DNA of 64,000 bases from Micromonospora pisi (GTDB taxonomy: Bacteria; Actinomycetota; Actinomycetes; Mycobacteriales; Micromonosporaceae), in assembly GCF_003633685.1 (NCBI RefSeq), contig NZ_RBKT01000001.1, positions 4,898,001-4,962,000 of the forward strand. Direction: 5' to 3'. Both the position numbers and the translations under genes were made by a program. Shown here piece by piece: positions 38,366-47,950 of this stretch. The number at the start of each line of letters is the position of its first letter. Within the stretch, counting starts at the first letter, position 1. The notes under the pieces are model-generated. The model ran no database searches and was not told where the DNA came from. It saw nothing but the letters and a program-made list of their open reading frames with translations.

Positions 38366-40381
38366 TTGTCGAGCGAGGACACGCCGGAGAAGTTCAACCG
38401 CTGGCGGGTGGTTGTCGGTGACCGGCGGGGAGCGCGCCGCCGGCGTTGGCCGACCGCGATGGCGGCGGCCGGCCTGACCGAAATTCCTGGCCGGCCCCGG
38501 GGTCGGACCGCTCCACAACCCGGCGACCGGGTGGTCCGGCTGGCGGTCGCCGCAGAGTCGGTGGACTGGCTCTGGCACCTGATCGACGACCCCTTCGCGC
38601 TGGTCCAGGTACGCCGGCTGACCGTGGTGGTCGACAGCTGGCGGATTCCCGAGGGCGGCTGGTCCGGTCGGCTCGGGCCACTGCGGCACGTACTCGCGCA
38701 CCAGGTCCGGCTTCCTCGGGGGATACAGGGCCGGGCGGTCGTCGAACTCGAGGTCAAGTGGTCGACCCCGCTGCGGGCGTTGCTCACCGCGATCATCCCG
38801 TTGCTCACGCCGGTGCGCCCGATCCCCCGTCCGGCGAGTGCCGACGTCGCCGCCCAGGACGTCGAGCCCGGGTGGCTCGGCCTGGGGCAGAACATCACCA
38901 TGGTTCGTGGCCCGCTGCCGGGCAACAACGACATCCGGGCTCACGACGTGGTGCTGACCGCCACCGGCGAGCCGATGCCGCTGGCGCAGCCCGCGGCGAC
39001 CGAGACCAGCGTCGTCACCACCGCCGACTCCGCTGCGGTGGCGGCGCCCGCCCCGGCGGACCTGTACGCGATGACGGTGGCAGCCGGACCGTACGGCGCC
39101 GGGCTGGCGCAGCGGCCGGCGACCGCGCTGATCGATCTCGACCGGGCGGTGGTCACCGGCAGGTACGGCCCGTTCGGGGCGTCCGCCGGCCGGGCCGAAC
39201 TGACCTTCACCGACGCCGGGGACGGGTGGGGTTACCGGATCACCGGCTCGGACGGGCTCCTCTGCGAGGGCCGGATCGACCGGCCCTGGCGCAGCGAAGA
39301 GGTGCTCGCGGCGCTGGCCGGAGTCGCTGTGCTGCACTGCGCCACGGTGCCGGCGCGGCACCCGCTCGCCGAGGCCGGATTCCTGGTGCACCTGATCCTC
39401 GCGGGTCTGCTCGTGCACGTACCCGACCTGCCGGACGCGGTCGGGGCGCACCTGGCCGACGAGGTCCGTGACAGTCTCCGGGCCGAACTGCCCGCACGTA
39501 CCGGTCAGGACCTGGAGTGGGAGGTGCGGACGGTGGCCCAGCGGCGTTCGGCGATGCGTCTGCACGCCGGCGGCTTCGCGCTGCCCCGGCTCACCGCCGC
39601 CGCGTTCCCGACCCTGGCCGAGGTGCCGTCGGTGAGCGCGCTGCTGGTCACGAAGCGGCTGCAACATGTGATCGAGGCGGTCAACGCGATCGAGCGGCAG
39701 ACGTACCCCAACCTGGAGATCGTGCTCTGCCTGCACGGGGTGGAGTTGCCGGCGGAGCTGCGTGCCCGGGTGGCCCGCAGTGCCCGGCCGATCGAGATCA
39801 TGACCCTGCCGGCGGAGCAGGGCTTCGGTGAGGCGATCGGTGCCGCCACCGCCCGTGCCCGGGGCAGTCTGGTGACGAAGTTCGACGACGACGACACGTA
39901 CGGCCCGGAGCACGTCTGGGACCTGGTGCTCGCGCGGCAGTACTCCGGCGCGATGATGGTCGGCAAGGGCGCCGAGTTCGTCTACCTGCAGACTCTGGAC
40001 ACGACGGTACGGCGCGACGCTGGTGTCGCCGAGCAGTACGTCTCGGTGGTCGCCGGCGGCACGATGCTGATCAGCCGGGGTGACCTGGAACAGGTGGGCG
40101 GTTGGCGTCCGGTGCCGCGTTCGATCGATCGGGGACTGCTCGACCGGGTACGCCGGGCCGGTGGCCTGATCTACCGGACCCACCCGCTCGGCTACGTCTA
40201 CCAGCGTCGCTCCGACGGACACACCTGGGATCCCGGCCTGGAGTACTTCCTGCGCGGCGGCGGAATGCAGTGGTCCGGGCTGCCCCGGCATCGCGAGTTC
40301 GGCACCGAGTCCGGCCTGGACGGACTGACCACGATGGGTGTCGCGGCGGCAACCGAGCCGTGGGCGGCTCCCCACCGCTGA
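38366..40381 (+). CDS. GT2 glycosyltransferase with 420-residue N-terminal extension
   Basis: A 671-residue protein (721 if it starts at ATG 38216). The GT-A domain is at the C-terminal end, about residues 430-640: SALLVTKRLQHVIEAVNAIE, QTYPNLEIVLCLHG, the FDDDDTYGPEHV metal motif, and the GGTMLISRGDLEQVGGW acceptor segment. The N-terminal 420 residues have no family I recognise; they are mixed alpha/beta with no membrane helix. TTG 38366 has GAGAGGG upstream and the codons before it are less biased. It begins a plus-strand series with the sugar-type ATPase gene. Confidence 0.72.
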   Translation: MSSEDTPEKFNRWRVVVGDRRGARRRRWPTAMAAAGLTEIPGRPRGRTAPQPGDRVVRLAVAAESVDWLWHLIDDPFALVQVRRLTVVVDSWRIPEGGWSGRLGPLRHVLAHQVRLPRGIQGRAVVELEVKWSTPLRALLTAIIPLLTPVRPIPRPASADVAAQDVEPGWLGLGQNITMVRGPLPGNNDIRAHDVVLTATGEPMPLAQPAATETSVVTTADSAAVAAPAPADLYAMTVAAGPYGAGLAQRPATALIDLDRAVVTGRYGPFGASAGRAELTFTDAGDGWGYRITGSDGLLCEGRIDRPWRSEEVLAALAGVAVLHCATVPARHPLAEAGFLVHLILAGLLVHVPDLPDAVGAHLADEVRDSLRAELPARTGQDLEWEVRTVAQRRSAMRLHAGGFALPRLTAAAFPTLAEVPSVSALLVTKRLQHVIEAVNAIERQTYPNLEIVLCLHGVELPAELRARVARSARPIEIMTLPAEQGFGEAIGAATARARGSLVTKFDDDDTYGPEHVWDLVLARQYSGAMMVGKGAEFVYLQTLDTTVRRDAGVAEQYVSVVAGGTMLISRGDLEQVGGWRPVPRSIDRGLLDRVRRAGGLIYRTHPLGYVYQRRSDGHTWDPGLEYFLRGGGMQWSGLPRHREFGTESGLDGLTTMGVAAATEPWAAPHR

Positions 40382-40590
40382 CCTGGATACGCTGGTGGGG
40401 CCGGGGTTCCGGTCCCATGCACCGTTTGTCGACAGTGGAGGAACCGGCCCGGGAGGGCTAACAAAAGTCCGTTGCGTACGAGTTACCGAACCGTCACGTT
40501 ATGAGCATGGGACTTTTACCCGATGGGCGTGGGCGATGATCCTCGTCACAGTCATCTCGGGGACCAGCTCGATCCAGCGGGGAGGTGACG

Positions 40591-41907
40591 GTGACAACCG
40601 TCGCGCTCAAGGACGTGACAAAGGTATTCGCCGACGGAACGATCGCGGTCGACAGCGTCAACCTCGACGTCAACGACGGCGAGTTCATGGTGCTGCTCGG
40701 CCCCTCGGGCTGCGGCAAATCCACAGTGCTCCGGATGGTCGCCGGACTGGAGGAGCCGAGCAGCGGCGCGATCCTGCTCGACGGTGAGCTGGCGAACGAC
40801 CTGCCACCACGCGACCGGCGGATCGCCATGGTGTTCCAGGACTTCGCGCTCTATCCACACATGACGGTCGGCGACAACATCGCCTTCCCGCTGCGCCTCT
40901 CCGGGGTCGAACCGGCGCCCCGGGGCGAGCGGGTCAACGACGTGGCGAGCGCCCTCGGCATCGGCGACGTACTCGCCCGGAAGCCGAGTCAGCTCTCCGG
41001 CGGGCAGCGGCAACGGGTGGCGATGGGGCGCGCGATCGTACGACGTCCCGGCCTCTTCCTGATGGACGAGCCGCTCTCCAATCTCGACAGTGGGCTCCGG
41101 GCCGAGCTGCGCGCGGAGATCTCCGGGCTGGTCCGGGAACTGGGCGTGAGCACCATCTACGTCACCCACGACCAGGCCGAGGCGTTGACCATGGCCGACC
41201 GGGTGGCGATCATGCGCAAGGGCGTACTCCAGGACGTCGGCACCCCGACCCAGGTCTACGGCCGCCCGGCGACCCTCTATGTCGCGGCCTTTCTCGGCAG
41301 TCCGAGGATGAACCTGCTGGAGGCGTCGGTCTACGTGCATCTCGACCGGTACGTCACCCTCAACCTCGGTGAGCAGTCGCTCTACCTGCCCTGGGACGAC
41401 ATCAGGTCCCGGGCGGTGGCGCACTACCACGGTGAGCGGATCGTGGTCGGGATGCGAGCCGAGGCGCTCAGCCCGGTGGCGCCGGATTCTCCCGGTGACG
41501 TGCTCCAGGGGCGGATCCGCTACCTCGAACACCACGGACACGAGTCGCTGGCCTTTCTCGACATCGGCGCCACCGCGATCGTGGTGGACGAACTGGGCGG
41601 GCCGGTCCGTGGGCAGAGCCAGGGCGGGGGACGGCTCCGGCGGTTCGGTCACGCTGTGCAGCGGCTCACCGGGCGGGCGACGGTCCCGGCCCCGCCTGCG
41701 GCGGAGCGGGAGATGGTCGGCCCGGGGGCACGGACCAGTGTGCTCAACGACCCGGGGCGCCACCACCGCCGCCCGGCGGAGCTGGCCGTACGCCTGGCGC
41801 CGTACCCGGCGGTCGCGGCCGGACATCCGCTGGCGATCTCCGTACGCATGGACGCGCTGCATTTCTTCGACGAGCGGGGCGACCGCATCGATGTGGGGTG
41901 GCGCTGA
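40591..41907 (+). CDS. Sugar-import ABC ATPase, MsmK/UgpC-like
   Basis: A 438-residue ATPase. Walker A is GPSGCGKST, the Q-loop is VFQDFALYPHMTV, the signature is LSGGQRQRVAMGRA, Walker B is LFLMDEPLSNLD and the H-loop is VTHDQAEAL. The C-terminal 200 residues carry the OB-fold (MOP/TOBE-like) region of the MalK group, somewhat enlarged and Arg-rich at 350-400. Such ATPases often serve several carbohydrate importers in actinobacteria (MsiK). No permease or binding protein is adjacent. GTG 40591 has GGGGAGG five bases upstream. Confidence 0.88.
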   Translation: MTTVALKDVTKVFADGTIAVDSVNLDVNDGEFMVLLGPSGCGKSTVLRMVAGLEEPSSGAILLDGELANDLPPRDRRIAMVFQDFALYPHMTVGDNIAFPLRLSGVEPAPRGERVNDVASALGIGDVLARKPSQLSGGQRQRVAMGRAIVRRPGLFLMDEPLSNLDSGLRAELRAEISGLVRELGVSTIYVTHDQAEALTMADRVAIMRKGVLQDVGTPTQVYGRPATLYVAAFLGSPRMNLLEASVYVHLDRYVTLNLGEQSLYLPWDDIRSRAVAHYHGERIVVGMRAEALSPVAPDSPGDVLQGRIRYLEHHGHESLAFLDIGATAIVVDELGGPVRGQSQGGGRLRRFGHAVQRLTGRATVPAPPAAEREMVGPGARTSVLNDPGRHHRRPAELAVRLAPYPAVAAGHPLAISVRMDALHFFDERGDRIDVGWR

Positions 41908-41986
41908 CGCGGTGCAACCGCCTAGCGTCGATACGCTCCGTTTTCGATGTCCCATCGACTCGATGTCCCATTGAAGGGAACCATCT

Positions 41987-42943
41987 GTGGCAACCGACGG
42001 CTCCGGCCCGCTCGTGATCGAGCGAATTCTCCGTGATCGGCATGGCATCTGGCAGCAGGTGGTCGCGGACCGGGACCTCAACGCGCTGACCGGCAAGATG
42101 CTCGCTGCCTCGACAATCGCGCTGGCCTGTTACGGCGCGGTGCTCGGTGCGTTCCACAGTTTCCTGATGGCGCTCACGTCAGCGGTCAAGCTGCCGCTGT
42201 TGTTCCTGGTCACGCTCGCGATCTGCCTGCCGACGCTGTACCTGTTCAACCTCGTCTTCGGGGCGCGGCTGTCGGTACGTCAGGCGGTGTCGATGGTGAT
42301 GGTGGCGATCACCGTCACCTCGATGCTTGCGGTGGCGTTCGCGCCGATCAGTCTCTTCTTCCTGATCACCGCACCCGATTACGGCTTCTTCAAGCTGCTG
42401 AACGTGGCGATCCTGACCCTCTCGGCATTTGTCGGGCTGAGGTTCCTGACCGGCGGCATGCAGGTGCTCAACGAGCACGGCCTGCTGGCTCCGACGACAC
42501 CCGCGCAGGTCCCGGCGACGGCGACCCCGGCGACCGTTGGTGCGCCGCTGGTCGAGGGCGGTGTCCCGGCGCAGCCGGTGCCGGCCACGGTGGGCGCGGT
42601 CAACGGCGACGGTACGGCGCCGGCCGCCGTACCGGTTGCCGCCGCGACGCCCGTCCCGCCGCCCGCGCTGGTGGCGGTGGCGACCCAACCGCACCCGCAG
42701 TTCCACCCGGCACCGGCCGGGTTCTACCGGCCGCAGCCGGCGGCCCGGGTCGCGACCTCCGGTCAGCGGCCGGCGAGCATGACCCTGCTCTACATCTGGA
42801 TCCTGCTCTTCGGGTTCGTCGGCACCCAGCTCGCCTGGACCCTGCGCCCGTTCTTCGGCAGCCCTGACCAGGACTTCGCGTTCTTCCGCAGCATCGAGGG
42901 AAACTTCTACGCCGAGATCCTGCGGACCATCGCCAATCTCTGA
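41987..42943 (+). CDS. Multi-pass membrane protein, unknown function
   Basis: A 318-residue inner-membrane protein. Four hydrophobic segments lie at about 38-58, 69-91, 101-126 and 136-156. A 100-residue Pro/Ala/Val-rich, probably disordered linker follows, and a fifth segment lies at about 265-286. The first four helices resemble Yip1-like integral membrane proteins; I recall related actinobacterial proteins labelled actin-binding WH2, which I would not trust. GTG 41987 follows a GAAGGGA site. The function is unknown. Confidence 0.72.
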   Translation: MATDGSGPLVIERILRDRHGIWQQVVADRDLNALTGKMLAASTIALACYGAVLGAFHSFLMALTSAVKLPLLFLVTLAICLPTLYLFNLVFGARLSVRQAVSMVMVAITVTSMLAVAFAPISLFFLITAPDYGFFKLLNVAILTLSAFVGLRFLTGGMQVLNEHGLLAPTTPAQVPATATPATVGAPLVEGGVPAQPVPATVGAVNGDGTAPAAVPVAAATPVPPPALVAVATQPHPQFHPAPAGFYRPQPAARVATSGQRPASMTLLYIWILLFGFVGTQLAWTLRPFFGSPDQDFAFFRSIEGNFYAEILRTIANL

Positions 42944-42984
42944 GACCCTTGCCGGAACAAATTACTGACGAGTAGCCTCCGGCC

Positions 42985-43449
42985 ATGACCATCGACTCAC
43001 GTCAGATCGCCGCCGGCATGCTCGACGGGGTGCCGTTCGCCCGCACCCTCGGCTTCGAATTCGTGGAGATCGCCCCGGACGGCGCCGAGGGTGTCCGGGC
43101 CACGGTCCGGCTGCCGGACTCGCCCGCCGCCCACAACCACGTCGGCGGGCCACACGCCGGTGCGCTCTTCACGCTCGGCGAGACCGCGTCCGGTGCGGTC
43201 GTCCTGGCCGCCTTCGGTGGGCTGCTCGACCGCGCCGTACCGCTCACCGTCGCCGCCGACATCCGCTACCGGAAGCTCGCCCTCGGGGCGGTCCGGGCGA
43301 CCGCCCGGCTCGGCCGTCCGGTTCCCGAGGTGATCTCCGAGTTCGACGGCGGGACCCGGCCGGAGTTCCCGGTCCTGGTCGAGATCGGCACCGAGGACGG
43401 CGAGCTGACCGCCGAGATGACCGTGCTCTGGACGCTGCGCCGGCAGTAA
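42985..43449 (+). CDS. Hotdog-fold thioesterase, DUF4442/PaaI-like
   Basis: A 154-residue hotdog protein, probably an acyl-CoA thioesterase. The central helix motif is HVGGPHAGALFTLGETASGAVV, which normally carries the active-site residue, and the last strand is VEIGTEDGELTAEMTVLWTLRR. ATG 42985 begins the protein. The substrate is unknown. It is flanked by a membrane-protein gene and the phosphoglucomutase gene but shares no clear pathway with them. Confidence 0.82.
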   Translation: MTIDSRQIAAGMLDGVPFARTLGFEFVEIAPDGAEGVRATVRLPDSPAAHNHVGGPHAGALFTLGETASGAVVLAAFGGLLDRAVPLTVAADIRYRKLALGAVRATARLGRPVPEVISEFDGGTRPEFPVLVEIGTEDGELTAEMTVLWTLRRQ

Positions 43450-43520
43450 CCGGGCACGACCGGCGAGCCGGGTGACGCAAAGACGTTTATCCGGCCCGTC
43501 CATGCGGATAAGTTGATGAT

Positions 43521-44273
43521 GTGCTGGGCCTACCCGGTCATGTGACCGCCTGCCTCTTCGACCTGGACGGCGTGTTGACCCAGACCGCCCGGGTCCACAA
43601 CGCCGCCTGGGCCGAGACCTTCGACGACTTCCTGCGCCGCCGGGCCGCGGACCGAGGTGAGCCCTTCCAGCCGTACGACCCGGGGGCGGACTACAACCAG
43701 TACGTCGACGGCCGGCCGCGCGCCGACGGCGTCCGTACCTTCCTCGCCTCCCGGAACATCGTGCTGCCGGAGGGAAGCCCCGACGACCCGCCCCGGGCGG
43801 ACACGGTCAACGGGATCGGCAACCGTAAGAACGAGATCCTGCTCCGGCGGATCCACACCGACGGCGTCCAGGTGTACGACGGTTCGGTCGCGTACCTGCG
43901 CGCCGCCGCCGGACACGGGCTGCGCCGGGCGGTCGTGTCGGCGAGCGCCAACTGCCGTGACGTGGTCGCCTCCGCCGGTCTCGAAGACCTGCTCGAAGCC
44001 CGGGTCGACGGCATCGTCGCCGCCCAGCGCGGACTACGCGGAAAGCCGCACCCGGACACCTTCCTGGCCGCCGCCGAACTGCTCGGGGTCAAACCCGACC
44101 AGGCCGCGGTCTTTGAGGACGCGCTGGCCGGGGTCGAGGCGGGCCGCTCCGGCGGCTTCGGCTATGTGGTCGGCGTCGACCGGGTCGGGCAGGCCGACGC
44201 GCTGCGCGCGCACGGGGCCGACGTCGTCGTCACCGACCTGGCCGAGCTGCTCGGCAGAGAGGGAACCCGATGA
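43521..44273 (+). CDS. Beta-phosphoglucomutase family HAD protein
   Basis: A 250-residue HAD phosphomutase. D14-L-D16-G-V-L is motif I (nucleophile D14, acid/base D16), [12 protein letters not shown] is motif II, the [12 protein letters not shown] lysine is motif III, and [17 protein letters not shown] is motif IV. It would convert beta-glucose 1-phosphate to glucose 6-phosphate. It overlaps the GH65 gene by four bases (ATGA), exactly the pairing expected when a GH65 phosphorylase releases beta-glucose 1-phosphate. GTG 43521 is the first in-frame start before motif I. Confidence 0.92.
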   Translation: MLGLPGHVTACLFDLDGVLTQTARVHNAAWAETFDDFLRRRAADRGEPFQPYDPGADYNQYVDGRPRADGVRTFLASRNIVLPEGSPDDPPRADTVNGIGNRKNEILLRRIHTDGVQVYDGSVAYLRAAAGHGLRRAVVSASANCRDVVASAGLEDLLEARVDGIVAAQRGLRGKPHPDTFLAAAELLGVKPDQAAVFEDALAGVEAGRSGGFGYVVGVDRVGQADALRAHGADVVVTDLAELLGREGTR

Positions 44274-46693
44274 TCCGCGAGCGGGCGTACCCGGTGGAGC
44301 CCTGGCACGTCCGGGAGACCCGGCTCGACGTGGACGTACTGGCCCAGTCCGAGTCGGTATTCGCGCTGGCCAACGGGCACATCGGACTTCGCGGCAACCT
44401 GGACGAGGGGGAGCCGCACGGACTGCCCGGCACCTACCTGAACTCCTTCTTCGAACTACGGCCGCTGCCGTACGCGGAAGCCGGGTACGGGTTCCCCGAG
44501 TCCGGTCAGACCATCGTCAACGTCACCAACGGCAAACTGATCCGGCTCCTCGTCGACGACGAACCGTTCGACGTGCGCTACGGCGAACTGTTCGACCACG
44601 AACGGGTGCTCGACCTGCGCGCCGGCACCCTGCACCGGTCGGTGCTGTGGCGCTCGCCGGCCGGCAAGCGGGTCCGGATCAGCAGCACCCGGCTGGTCTC
44701 CTTCACCCAGCGGTCGGTGGCGGCGATCCGCTACGAGGTGGAACCGGTCGACGAGCCGTTGCGCCTGATCGTGCAGTCGGAACTGGTCGCCAACGAGGTG
44801 CTGCCCGCGCAGAGCCGGGACCCCCGGGTCGCGGCGGTGCTGGAGTCGCCGCTGGAGTCCGAGGAGCACCTGGCACTGGAGGACGGCGGCCTGCTGGTTC
44901 ACCACACCCGGGCGAGCGGGCTGCGGCTCGCGGCGGCCATGGGTCACGAACTGGACGGACCGACCCGGACCACGCTCAGCACCGAGACCTTCGACGACTG
45001 GGCCCGGACCACCGTCACCTGCGTCACCCAGCCGGGGGAGCGGATCCGGCTGGACAAGTACATCGCGTACGGCTGGTCCAGCGAACGGTCTCGCCCGGCA
45101 CTGCGGGACCAGGTCGGCGCCGCGCTCGCCGGTGCCCGCTTCTCCGGTTGGAGCGGGCTCCTGGCCGAACAGCGCGACTACCTCGACGCCTTCTGGGACA
45201 CCTCGGACGTACGGGTCGAGGGCGATCCGGAGGTGCAGCAGGCGGTCCGCTTCGGCCTGTTCCACGTGCTCCAGGCGGGGGCGCGGGCGGAGTTGCGGCC
45301 GATCGCGGCCAAGGGGCTCACCGGTCCCGGGTACGACGGGCACGTCTTCTGGGACACCGAGACCTTCGTGCTGCCGGTGCTGACGTACACGTTGCCGTCG
45401 GCCGTGGTGTCCGGACTGCGGTGGCGGCACTCGACCCTCAACATGGCCCAGGAACGGGCGCGGACCCTCGGGCTGAACGGGGCCGCGTTCCCGTGGCGGA
45501 CGATCCGGGGCCAGGAGTGCTCCGCTTACTGGCCGGCGGGAACAGCGGCGTTCCACATCGCCGCGGACATCGCCGACGCGGTACGGCGGTACGTGCAGGC
45601 CACCGGTGACCTGGACTTCGAACGCGAGGTCGGGCTGGAGCTGCTGGTCGAGACCGCCCGGCTGTGGCGCTCGCTCGGCCACCACGACCGGGCCGGCAGG
45701 TTCCACCTGGACGGGATGACCGGTCCGGACGAGTACACGGCGGTGAAGAGCGACAACATCTACACCAACCTGATGGCGCAGCGGAACCTGCTCGCGGCGG
45801 CGGAGGCGGTGGGCCGGCACGGTGACCACGCCTGGCGGCTCGGGGTGGACGACGAGGAGACCGCCGCGTGGCGGGACGCGGCGAACGCGATGCACATCCC
45901 GTACGACGCGGAACTTCGGGTGCACCAGCAGGTGGAGGGTTTCACCCAGCTCCAGGAGTGGGATTTCGCGGGCACCCCGCCGGAGAAGTACCCGCTGCTG
46001 CTCAACTATCCGTACTTCGACCTCTACCGCAAGCAGGTGGTGAAGCAGGCGGACCTGGTGCTGGCGATGCACTGGCGCGGGGACGCCTTCACCGCGGAGG
46101 AGAAGGCCCGCAACTTCGCCTACTACGAGCGCCGTACGGTTCGTGACTCGTCGTTGTCCGCCTGCACCCAGGCGGTCCTCGCCGCCGAGGTGGGACATCT
46201 CGAACTGGCCCACGACTACCTGGGCGAAGCCGCCCTGATGGACCTGCACGACCTGAACCAGAACACCCGCGACGGGGTCCACGTCGCCTCCCTGGCCGGG
46301 GCGTGGATCGCACTGGTCGCCGGCTTCGGTGGCATGCGCGACCACGCGGACATCCTCTCCTTCACGCCCCGGTTGCCGAACCGGATCGACCGGTTGGAGT
46401 TCTCACTGGTCTGGCACGGGCACCGGCTGCGGGTGGACGTACGGGAACGGGAGACGACGTACGCGCTGCGCAACGGCGACCGGAGCGGCACGGTGGACCT
46501 GCTCCACCACGGCGAGCGGGTCCGGGTCACGTGTGACGAACCGGTCACCAAGCCGAACCCGCCGCCGTCGGCGGTGGGTCCGACACCGCAGCAGCCGCCC
46601 GGCCGCGCCCCGGCCCGCCGGGCCTCGGTCGCCGAGAGCGCCGGTTCGGCCCCGCCGATCGAGCCGCAGACCCCGGGCAAGCCCCAGGCGTAG
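44270..46693 (+). CDS. GH65 disaccharide phosphorylase
   Basis: An 807-residue glycoside hydrolase family 65 enzyme, probably a phosphorylase of trehalose, maltose, kojibiose or a similar alpha-glucoside, yielding beta-glucose 1-phosphate. The N-terminal beta-sandwich opens with [20 protein letters not shown]. The (alpha/alpha)6 barrel has [15 protein letters not shown], and catalytic acid E488 in [19 protein letters not shown]. The C-terminal 50 residues are Pro-rich and outside the family. Exact specificity cannot be told from sequence. ATG 44270 overlaps the mutase stop; the two enzymes work in sequence. Confidence 0.9.
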   Translation: MIRERAYPVEPWHVRETRLDVDVLAQSESVFALANGHIGLRGNLDEGEPHGLPGTYLNSFFELRPLPYAEAGYGFPESGQTIVNVTNGKLIRLLVDDEPFDVRYGELFDHERVLDLRAGTLHRSVLWRSPAGKRVRISSTRLVSFTQRSVAAIRYEVEPVDEPLRLIVQSELVANEVLPAQSRDPRVAAVLESPLESEEHLALEDGGLLVHHTRASGLRLAAAMGHELDGPTRTTLSTETFDDWARTTVTCVTQPGERIRLDKYIAYGWSSERSRPALRDQVGAALAGARFSGWSGLLAEQRDYLDAFWDTSDVRVEGDPEVQQAVRFGLFHVLQAGARAELRPIAAKGLTGPGYDGHVFWDTETFVLPVLTYTLPSAVVSGLRWRHSTLNMAQERARTLGLNGAAFPWRTIRGQECSAYWPAGTAAFHIAADIADAVRRYVQATGDLDFEREVGLELLVETARLWRSLGHHDRAGRFHLDGMTGPDEYTAVKSDNIYTNLMAQRNLLAAAEAVGRHGDHAWRLGVDDEETAAWRDAANAMHIPYDAELRVHQQVEGFTQLQEWDFAGTPPEKYPLLLNYPYFDLYRKQVVKQADLVLAMHWRGDAFTAEEKARNFAYYERRTVRDSSLSACTQAVLAAEVGHLELAHDYLGEAALMDLHDLNQNTRDGVHVASLAGAWIALVAGFGGMRDHADILSFTPRLPNRIDRLEFSLVWHGHRLRVDVRERETTYALRNGDRSGTVDLLHHGERVRVTCDEPVTKPNPPPSAVGPTPQQPPGRAPARRASVAESAGSAPPIEPQTPGKPQA

Positions 46694-46720
46694 TACGCCG
46701 CCGTGCCACCCGGCCCGTCC

Positions 46721-46790
46721 GTCAGAGCAGGGCCGCCGGGCCCGTCCGGTCAGAGCAGGGCCGCCGGGCCCGTCCGGTCAGAGCAGGGAG
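46721..46790. repeat. 28-bp tandem repeat at the 3' end of the secreted hydrolase gene
   Basis: The octamer CAGAGCAG recurs at 46723, 46751 and 46779 with an almost unchanged 28-bp unit containing GGCCGCCGGGCCCGTCCGG. The third copy includes the stop codon and last codons of the minus-strand gene. The units were therefore probably copied outward from that gene's end. Each unit can form a small GC-rich hairpin and may aid termination between the two convergent genes. Confidence 0.8.
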
Positions 46791-47812
46791 AGGTGTACGT
46801 GGTTGGTGTGGTCGCTGGACGGGTCGCCGTGCGCCGAGGAGTACGTCTTCCACCCGGTCGCCGGGAACCAGATCTGCCGGTACCAGATCACATAGAGGAT
46901 GCCGAGCTTGTCGGCGTTACGGACCAGGAACGCGGCGAGGTTGTTGCCGTACGTCTTGTCGCCGCCGGTGGCGTCGCCGCCGAAGCCGTTCGGCTGCGCC
47001 GAGAAGTCACAGGCCCGGCCCTTCGGGTGTTCGAACGGTCCGCCCGTCCGGTAGCAGGAGACGTGCCTGGTGAAGCCGAGGCGCCGGGTCTCCTCGAGCG
47101 CGTGCAGGGTGCGCGGCGTCAGGCAGCCCTTGGTCGTCGGGTCGGAGCGGGTGCAGGACTGGGCCGGCCAGGACCCGTCCCGGCTACGTGGGGCCGGATC
47201 CGCCACCGGTGAGGCGGCGTCGACGAACCCCTCGGTGGCGATGCCGCCGACCTGCGCGAGGGCACGTTCCGCCGCCTGCTTCTGTTTGGCCATGGTGGCG
47301 AGGTGCCGCTGCTCCTCGGCGAGTGCCGCGTCGGCCGCGCTCTTGGCCCGGCTGGCCCGGTTTCGCGCTTCCCGAAGCTGGCGCAGCTTGCTGTTGTCGC
47401 GTTGCGCGATCAGGTCGAGGCCCTCGGCCCGCTTCATGAACTCGTCCGGCCCGGCACTGCCGAGCAGTGCGCTGAGCGGTCCGATCCGACCGAGCCGGTA
47501 GGCGTTCACCGCCACCTCACCGACCTCGGGGCCGATCAGGGAGAGCTGCTCCTCGATCTGTCGCAGTTCGTCGGCGAGTACGGCCTGACGTTTGCGTGAG
47601 TTCTCCACCGCGTTGCTGGCCGCCGCGTAACCTCGCCCGGTCGATTCGAGGACGTCGCGTAAGAGAGGGTTGCCGCCTTCGTCGCCCGGCGTGACCGGGC
47701 CAGCGGGCGCGGCTGCGGCGGGTCCGGCCGCGACTGCCGCGCCGGCGAGTGTGCTCACCGCGGCGAGCAGGGTCAGGGCCAGCGAGAACCGCTGACGCAT
47801 AGGTGTCGTCAT
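46778..47812 (-). CDS. Secreted coiled-coil cell-wall hydrolase, ARB_07466/M15-like C terminus
   Basis: A 344-residue exported protein. Residues 1-35 are a signal peptide ending near AAGPAAAAPAG. Residues 50-200 form a long coiled coil (Gln/Glu/Arg/Ala-rich), like the hinge of wall hydrolases. The C-terminal domain (about 225-344) has FEHPKGRACDFSAQP, DKLGILYVIWYRQIW and the closing DHTNHVHLS, which give the H/D/H zinc pattern of M15-like peptidases. It probably cleaves or binds peptidoglycan. ATG 47812 has GGGAGGA upstream. A c-di-AMP riboswitch precedes it. Confidence 0.8.
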   Translation of the reverse strand: MTTPMRQRFSLALTLLAAVSTLAGAAVAAGPAAAAPAGPVTPGDEGGNPLLRDVLESTGRGYAAASNAVENSRKRQAVLADELRQIEEQLSLIGPEVGEVAVNAYRLGRIGPLSALLGSAGPDEFMKRAEGLDLIAQRDNSKLRQLREARNRASRAKSAADAALAEEQRHLATMAKQKQAAERALAQVGGIATEGFVDAASPVADPAPRSRDGSWPAQSCTRSDPTTKGCLTPRTLHALEETRRLGFTRHVSCYRTGGPFEHPKGRACDFSAQPNGFGGDATGGDKTYGNNLAAFLVRNADKLGILYVIWYRQIWFPATGWKTYSSAHGDPSSDHTNHVHLSLL

Positions 47813-47824
47813 GCACGTTCCTCC

Positions 47825-47950
47825 CGTCGGCCGCCGACCGGGTTAGCTGACGGGTTCGGGACGGAACTACCCCTACCGCGAGTGCGGATTCACCCCACCT
47901 ACCTGGTTCCCCGGCTCGCACGATGGCGATTGGGCGGCGGTCGTCGCCGA
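47825..47950 (-). promoter_or_regulatory. c-di-AMP riboswitch (ydaO/yuaA type)
   Basis: Read on the minus strand, the leader contains the conserved blocks of the ydaO class in order. GAGCCGGGGAACCA is at 47917-47904, GGGGTGAATCC at 47896-47886, and CGAACCCGTCAGCTAACC at 47858-47841. The last block is followed by a GC-rich closing stem. It ends about 15 bases before the ribosome site of the wall-hydrolase gene. In actinobacteria this class usually controls wall-remodelling enzymes and shuts expression when c-di-AMP is high. Boundaries are approximate. Confidence 0.9.

Noticed and set aside
40463-40517. AAAAGTCC / GGACTTTT inverted repeat upstream of the sugar-type ATPase gene
   Set aside because: The eight-base arms are 39 bases apart; this is too weak to call a hairpin or operator.
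22519-41907. Secondary-metabolite cluster
   Set aside because: No polyketide, peptide synthetase, terpene or RiPP enzyme is present; the genes are for envelope polymers.
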